From assembly GCA_904066235.2 (NCBI GenBank), contig CAJFCV020000004.1, positions 6,944,001-7,008,000 of the forward strand: DNA of 64,000 bases, read 5' to 3'. Source of the DNA: Bursaphelenchus xylophilus. Taxonomy: Eukaryota; Nematoda; Chromadorea; Rhabditida; Aphelenchoididae. Positions within the stretch are counted from its first letter, which is position 1. Each line of letters opens with the position of its first letter. The position numbers and the translations under genes were made by a program. The notes beneath the pieces are model-generated. The model was not told the origin of the DNA, did not search any database, and worked only from the letters and a program-made list of their open reading frames with translations. Shown here in pieces: positions 60,932 to 64,000 of the stretch.

Positions 60932-63142
60932 TTAGGCCATTCCATCGTCTTCATCTTGGGCTTTGGGGGCTCTGACTGGAGGACCACCAGCTGGCTTAGA
61001 CATGATTATCTGGTCTACCTTCAGAACCGTGGCTGCTGCGTTTGTGGCCAACTTAAAGGCCAATAACTTGGAGTTAAAAAGATCGAAGACATTGTTTTCA
61101 ACGGAATCCACCAAGGCCCCGGTTGAGACATCGATTCCATGCCTGATATTACCGTTTTGGTGAGCAGCGTAGAGGTTGGAAAGAACCTCAGTTGGCTGAA
61201 ACATGGCATTCATATTGTAACATGGATAGTGTTCCTACATATTGAATGAGAAAAAACTCACCTTGAGACCGGCATTGTCCGCCAACAGCTTAGGAAGGGT
61301 TTCCAATGCGTGAGCGAACTTCTGAATAGAGTATTGCTCAAGACCTTCGTACTTCTCTCCAATCGACTCGATTCTTCTGGCCAATTCAATTTCGATAGCT
61401 CCGCCGCCGGCCAATAACTAAAACAAGGTAAACAAAGTAATCACAACTTACTCTTGTGTCTCTGGTCAAAGCTTTGTAAGTGTTAACAGCATCATCAACA
61501 GCTCGTTCCACATCATCCATCAACGACTGGGAAGATCCTCTGATAACAACAGTGGCGACTTTACCAACGTCTTCTTTTCGGTCGAAAACAACAACATTGT
61601 CACCTCCAATCTCCTGGATGTGGACTTCGCTACACTGTCCCAATAAATCAACAGTAGGTGCGTTCTAAACAGATAAAAATCTAAACTTAATCAAACTTAC
61701 AATTCTAGCCTGGGCTTGAGCTCCAATGGTTCGGCAGAGTCGTCTCATATCGAATTTGGAGACTAATCGGACACCCATGATCTTGTATTGGTTCAAGTAG
61801 TGAAGGTAAATATCTCCGAACTTGCCAGCCGCCACAACAACATTAACTCCGCGGTCAGCCAGCTCCTTTACTTGTTTCTCCACCTCGGCTTCTTCGGTAT
61901 TGGAGAAAGACAAAAGATCTTCCGCATTGTTCATCAAGACAGTTCCCTAGGATTAAATGATAACTAAATTTTTTAACCACTAACCTTAGTTTCAGTCTGA
62001 GTAAGGTCAAAAGGACAGGCAAAGACAGCGACTCTGGCGTTGGAAACCCGCTTGATATCACCCTCGGCTCCTCTTCGGAAGACCATTCCATTCATAACAT
62101 GGGAGGATCCGACTCCAGCTCCAAGAATCTTAACAACTCTGACATTATCCACGTTGAAGTTGGAGGCCTTCTGTGGAACGGTTTGCACTATAAAAAAAAT
62201 ATTATTTCGTTTCTTCCGATACATATATATATTAAGTTGATTCAAAAGTTTTCCGCTTTTCGTGACACTTCAAAACAAAATTTCCAGGGCCTGATTGAAT
62301 GTATTTTAAAACTGAAAGGATAGATGTATGGGGCAGCCTTCGCAAAATTCTAGACTGGTAGTATTTCATTTTCAACAGGCTTTCTTTCAGAATATTTCAA
62401 AAAATATACAAAAAAAAATCTCCGTTTGTGTCAAGATGAATATCACGGGGCCTCGCAATTTTCTTGTTCACTAAAAAATTTTTAAAGACATGGCGGGAAA
62501 CTTTTGAGTCAACCTAATACACACCAAACATGACTAACACCACTTACCACAAGCCTTGGCAACCAAATCAGCAATCAGTTCATAGTGATCGTACTGTTTA
62601 GACATGATTGAAGCCTTGAGAACCTTCCTGACTTTCTCGAGGTCATAAAGATCAAGTTCTTTTGAAACGACAAGCTCGGGCAAAATCTCAGCTGTCTTCT
62701 CAAAGGCCAGTTCGTATCCAGCCGCGATCTCCACCGGTTTCAACCCCTAAATTTATTCATCAATCCGAACGGCTACACTTACCATGTTGATCAATTCATT
62801 GGCGTTCTCCAGAAGAGCAGCAGCAAAGATCAGAACAGTATTAGTGTTATCTCCAATCTGTTTCTCTTGCATCTCAGCGGCCATAACCAGCATTCTGGCG
62901 GCCGGATGTTGAACTTCCAGTTCCTTCAAGATTGTGGCAGCATCGTTGGTTACAAAGACCTTTTCGATGTGGTTGATAACCATCTTATTCATTCCATTTG
63001 GACCATAGGCCGATTTTATTTGACTGGCCAATTCTACACAGGCCTCGATGTTTCGTTGGACAGCTTCGTCCAATCCTTTGAAGTGCATGGCTCCCTCCTT
63101 CATGAATCGGGAGTAGCCGGACTTTGGTATACCCATCGCCAT
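60932..63142 (-). CDS. cct-8: T-complex protein 1 subunit theta (CCT8)
   Basis: Subunit of the cytosolic TRiC chaperonin that folds actin and tubulin. The start MAMGIPKSGYSRFMKEGAMH is followed by AYGPNGMNKMVINHIEKVF and VTNDAATILKELEVQHPAA, diagnostic for the theta subunit. FNVDNVRVVKILGAGV, CPFDLTQTETKGTVL and ELADRGVNVVVAAGKFGD then appear. ERAVDDAVNTYKALTRDTRL, and the C-terminus with LKVDQIIMSKPAGG and an acidic end, complete it. Around eight exons. The ATP-site motif usually written GDGTN reads GDNTN, and the glycine of DGVNT is alanine. One intron (about 62188-62540) carries a mariner-like MITE. Confidence 0.96.
62230..62519. mobile_element. Mariner-type MITE in a cct-8 intron
   Basis: The ends are TTAAGTTGATTCAAAAGTTT (62232) and, inverted, TTAGGTTGACTCAAAAGTTT (62517). 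About 25 bp are nearly identical, including the following CCGC. TA flanks both sides (62230-62231 and 62518-62519). The TTAGGTTG start is typical of mariner terminal repeats. The 286-bp element has no transposase frame. Confidence 0.75.
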
Positions 63143-63247
63143 CTTGATAGAATCAACCTGGTTACCTAAAACAACAAGAGTTACAAAGATAAAGGAAACT
63201 GGTCAAGCCTGAGATCTACGAAACACCCACATTCGGCCGACAAATTT

Positions 63248-63259
63248 TATTCGCGAATA
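63248..63259. promoter_or_regulatory. Palindrome between divergent cct-8 and apc-11
   Basis: A perfect 12-bp palindrome TATTCGCGAATA lies in the 272-bp interval between the two divergent start codons, where a shared promoter is expected. The TTCGCG core resembles E2F-type sites. Function is inference. Confidence 0.35.
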
Positions 63260-63414
63260 TTTTTCTCCTTCCTTGGCCTTCTTGGCGTTCGGCGTTTTCG
63301 TGTCAGGACTAAATAAAATAATTCTTTGAGTTATAAATTTTCATAAATAAAGTCTTTGTACTCCATAAATAAATTCTTTGTACTTGTGTTTTTGTGTGAT
63401 TTCCGTAGGGCCTC

Positions 63415-63858
63415 ATGAGCACCAAGGAAAAGACAAAGATCAAGTTGGTTCGTTTAGATGGGGTCAAACTACCGACATCTACGTCTTTAAATATTACACT
63501 CAAGGAGATCCAAGTAAATATTTTTTGTTCAATTCATATTTTATTGCTGATTTAGGTTGCCGGAGAATGGAAATGGGTAGAAGGCCGTGGAGATACGTGT
63601 GGTATTTGTCGAGCAGCTTTCGAAGGATGCTGTGTTGATTGCAAGATGCCGGGAGATGATTGTCCCATCGTAAGTTCATTCTGTTCGGTTAAAGTATTGC
63701 TTTTCGTAATTTGCGTGACAAATCGTTCGTTGCAGATTCTTGGAGTATGTTCCCACGCTTTTCACATGCACTGTATCATCAAATGGACCAATTCTCAAGT
63801 TACCCATCAACGACCGGCGTGTCCTCTGTGTCGGCAAGATTGGCGTTATAGCGTTTGA
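63415..63858 (+). CDS. apc-11: Anaphase-promoting complex RING subunit APC11
   Basis: RING-H2 E3 subunit of the anaphase-promoting complex. Three exons (63415-63513, 63556-63669, 63736-63858) encode 111 residues. All zinc ligands are present: CGIC, CVDC, the extra DDC of APC11, [10 protein letters not shown] and CPLC. The family phrases [18 protein letters not shown] and WRYSV-type end also match. Human APC11 is 84 residues. Here the N-terminus has an [10 protein letters not shown] start and about 20 extra residues before the GEWKWVEG tryptophan segment. An acceptor-like TTCCGTAG lies 6 nt before the ATG. A polyadenylation-like ATAATAAA lies about 65 nt past the stop. Confidence 0.94.
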
Positions 63859-64000
63859 AATAACAGCCTTCTCGACTTTAAACTTTCCTACGGGTTTTTT
63901 GTTTTTACCTTTTTCTCCTGTATATAATAAAACCAAGCAAAACAAAGTCTGTCGAATGAAGAATTTGAGTGGAACCATGGTGAAGCTGTTTTATTTGCTG

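Overview
The window reads as genomic DNA of a free-living or parasitic nematode (Chromadorea). Genes are densely interrupted by very short introns, typically 34-45 bp, with GTAAG donors and TTTTAG/TTTCAG acceptors. Several start codons follow an unpaired acceptor-like site as expected for spliced-leader trans-splicing. Nearly every recognisable protein has a nematode orthologue. From memory, most of those orthologues (rpn-1, ribophorin, csn-5, trap-3, lin-66, egl-18, noah-2, cct-8, csn-4, a fezf gene) sit on C. elegans chromosome IV, so the window probably comes from the same ancestral linkage group. No prokaryotic, viral, rRNA, tRNA or CRISPR feature was found.

Layout. 1-2.4 kb: 5' end of an unrecognised minus-strand gene, then the tRNA pseudouridine synthase PUS3 (minus) and a fold-back repeat. 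2.4-7.6 kb (plus): proteasome subunit rpn-1 and OST subunit ribophorin I, probably co-transcribed. 7.7-15.3 kb (minus): delta-9 fatty-acid desaturase with a TATA box, a small proline-rich ORF, an extended globin, and an SLC17-type transporter with a hidden first exon. 16.3-17.0 kb (plus): TRAP-gamma. 17.1-21.1 kb: divergent csn-5 (minus) and a Zwilch-like kinetochore gene (plus) with an inverted repeat between them. 22.1-24.2 kb (plus): Fer-type SH2-kinase with a 630-bp fold-back element in one intron. 24.3-28.4 kb (minus): p115/USO1 with another intronic fold-back. 29.2-33.1 kb (minus): RNPS1-like SR protein and a FEZF-family zinc-finger repressor. 35.3-37.6 kb (minus): a LIN-66-like winged-helix protein. 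37.6-45.1 kb: gene-poor DNA leading into an EGL-18/ELT-6-like GATA factor (plus) with a cluster of GATA sites just upstream. 47.7-51.3 kb (minus): NOAH-type PAN/ZP apical matrix protein. 52.1-54.3 kb (minus): multi-finger C2H2 factor. 54.4-59.7 kb: gene-poor. 59.7-63.1 kb (minus): cct-8 followed by an N-terminally short csn-4, probably an operon. 63.4-63.9 kb (plus): apc-11, divergent from cct-8.

The genes fall into housekeeping modules and developmental regulators. The housekeeping set covers ubiquitin/proteasome control (rpn-1, csn-5, csn-4, apc-11), ER translocation and N-glycosylation (ribophorin I, TRAP-gamma), ER-Golgi tethering (p115), mitosis (Zwilch, APC11), chaperonin (CCT-8), and RNA work (PUS3, RNPS1). 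The regulators (FEZF, GATA, C2H2, LIN-66-like) are flanked by the long non-coding tracts. I did not find a convincing novel multi-gene system. The strongest unusual signals are inverted-repeat transposon derivatives lodged inside otherwise tiny introns, the truncated csn-4, two GC-AG introns, and the GATA-site cluster.
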